Shown here one piece after another: positions 5,885 through 6,578 of a DNA stretch of 6,578 nucleotides. This DNA is from Burkholderiales bacterium (lineage in GTDB: Bacteria > Pseudomonadota > Gammaproteobacteria > Burkholderiales > Burkholderiaceae_C): the NCBI GenBank assembly GCA_947462175.1, contig CANHOE010000153.1, positions 1-6,578 on the forward strand. The letters run 5' to 3'. The notes below the pieces were generated by a model. It was not told where the DNA came from and did not search any database. It was given only the letters and a program-made list of their open reading frames with translations. The translations under genes and the position numbers were made by a program. How positions within the stretch are numbered: position 1 is the stretch's first letter; each line of letters starts with the position of its first letter.

Positions 5885-6578
5885 ATGGATCCGAAGCCAG
5901 TCGACGAGCGTTGTGATCACGACCTGTTCCGCACCGAACGGGTCAACCTCATCGACCACCGCCACGAACTGGTTCGGCTCGGGGATCTGATCGATTGGCA
6001 ACCCTTCGCCGACGAATGGAGCCCACAGTTCGTCTCCACCACCGGGCGCTGCTTCCAGCACGATCTGCCCTGTGATCCGTCGAGCCTTGTGCGCTGGCGC
6101 CAGCGCATTGGCGAGGCCGGCTATGGGTGGCTGCTGGCTCAGTCCATCGAAGCGGCCACCAAGGATTGCGTCTTCAAGCGCGCAAGCCTGGATGAGGTCG
6201 TGCTGGACAGAACGTGCAGTCAAAGGCGATTGCCCACTCTCCACCTACAGCCGATGGCTCAACCGTGCCTGCGAACAGCTTCTCGATATGGCAGGAGGTG
6301 GCGGCACCACGCTGCGCCAGAGCTACGCGCGGGTGTGCAAGGCCGCCGAGCACCAAGCGGGCCGACACGCCGACGCCAGGCAGTACCGCCGCGTGCAGCG
6401 CAAGGGAGGTGCGATCACTGGCACGCTCAAACACAAGATCGAGATCGCGCCGCGCCTGCACGCCCAGTCGGCGCGACTAGAAGAACAATCCGTACGCGCT
6501 ACATGCCCCCGAGGCGGGGTGCATCGTCAAAGGCAAGGTCAGGACGCCGTACGAATTCGGAGTGAAGGTCTCGGCGGC
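5885..6578 (+). pseudogene. Degenerate IS5-type transposase gene (3' end off window)
   Basis: Remnant of a DDE transposase of the IS5-type group with a DUF772-like N-terminal domain. The first 55 codons from ATG 5885 follow the family: DLFRTERVNLIDHRHELVRL, then LIDWQPF and a GR near residue 55. The frame then jumps straight to CFQHDLPCDPSSLVRWRQRIGE, so about 40 family residues (the LHYLKH...ENPYWQ part) are missing in frame. The first catalytic Asp is D108 (VVLDRT). A lost base near 6214 moves the match to another frame (VQSKAIAHS). A second shift between 6237 and 6251 moves it again, to SRWLNRACEQLLDMAGG, then TTLRQSYARV and GRHADARQYRRVQRK. A third change brings back the earlier frame beyond a TAG at 6478-6480, with KNNPYALHAPEAGCIVKGKV, then RTPYEFGVKVSA at the window edge. 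With a deletion, at least three frame changes and a stop, it cannot encode a working enzyme. IS5-type assignment is from remembered family motifs. Confidence 0.85.

Larger units (their letters stand above)
5714..6578. mobile_element. Decayed insertion-sequence region, boundaries unresolved
   Basis: Everything after the glpK stop looks like mobile-element debris: the possible antisense DEDD-type fragment at the glpK end, a hairpin, an AT-richer leader and the broken IS5-type transposase. No terminal inverted repeats or target-site duplication could be recognised, because the right end lies beyond the window. The left limit is set at the glpK stop only for convenience. Confidence 0.55.

Noticed and set aside
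5738..6244. Minus-strand open frame (168 codons) over the transposase remnant
   Set aside because: The plus strand carries unmistakable transposase motifs across the same stretch, and the minus product matches nothing I recognise.
5714..6578. CRISPR array, tRNA or integron attachment site
   Set aside because: No regularly spaced repeats, no cloverleaf pattern and no paired attC-type core sites were seen here or elsewhere in the window.

Overview
The window is about two-thirds G+C, with strongly G/C-biased third codon positions. It reads as chromosomal DNA of a betaproteobacterium, most likely Burkholderiales of the Rubrivivax/Leptothrix/Methylibium kind. This placement is an inference from the gene set (GlcF, an RdgC starting FKNLTVYR, a PEP-CTERM exosortase substrate, GlpK) and from base composition; no database comparison was possible.

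Layout, left to right: (1) 1-1107 (+), the 3' nine-tenths of glcF, the iron-sulfur subunit of glycolate oxidase, with its 5' end outside the window. (2) 1139-1717 (-), a small secreted PEP-CTERM protein, convergent with glcF and 31 bp from it. (3) 1718-1821, a compact intergenic stretch with two adjoining perfect hairpins and a repeated GGGTCAACCC motif. It is both the 3' end of the next gene and the promoter region of the PEP-CTERM gene. (4) 1822-3006 (-), a cytoplasmic beta-lactamase-fold serine hydrolase resembling family VIII carboxylesterases. (5) 3007-3186, a divergent promoter region. (6) 3187-4152 (+), rdgC, a DNA-binding protein that limits RecA function, with a TTG start. (7) 4199-5713 (+), glpK, glycerol kinase, 46 bp behind rdgC and possibly co-transcribed. 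(8) 5714-6578, a region of mobile-element decay. It holds a possible short antisense remnant with an IS110-like N-terminus abutting the glpK stop, a hairpin, an AT-richer stretch, and a badly damaged IS5-type transposase gene running off the right edge.

The intact genes do not form one pathway. GlcF (glycolate to glyoxylate, electrons to the respiratory chain) and GlpK (glycerol to glycerol-3-phosphate) are separate carbon-entry steps. The esterase has unknown substrate, RdgC is DNA housekeeping, and the PEP-CTERM protein is a cell-surface or biofilm-matrix candidate whose sorting machinery must be encoded elsewhere.

I found no convincing new multi-gene system. The observations most worth a second look are the eroded transposon region beside glpK, the hairpin/repeat cluster at 1736-1814, the isolated PEP-CTERM gene, and the replaced fructose-1,6-bisphosphate loop in GlpK.
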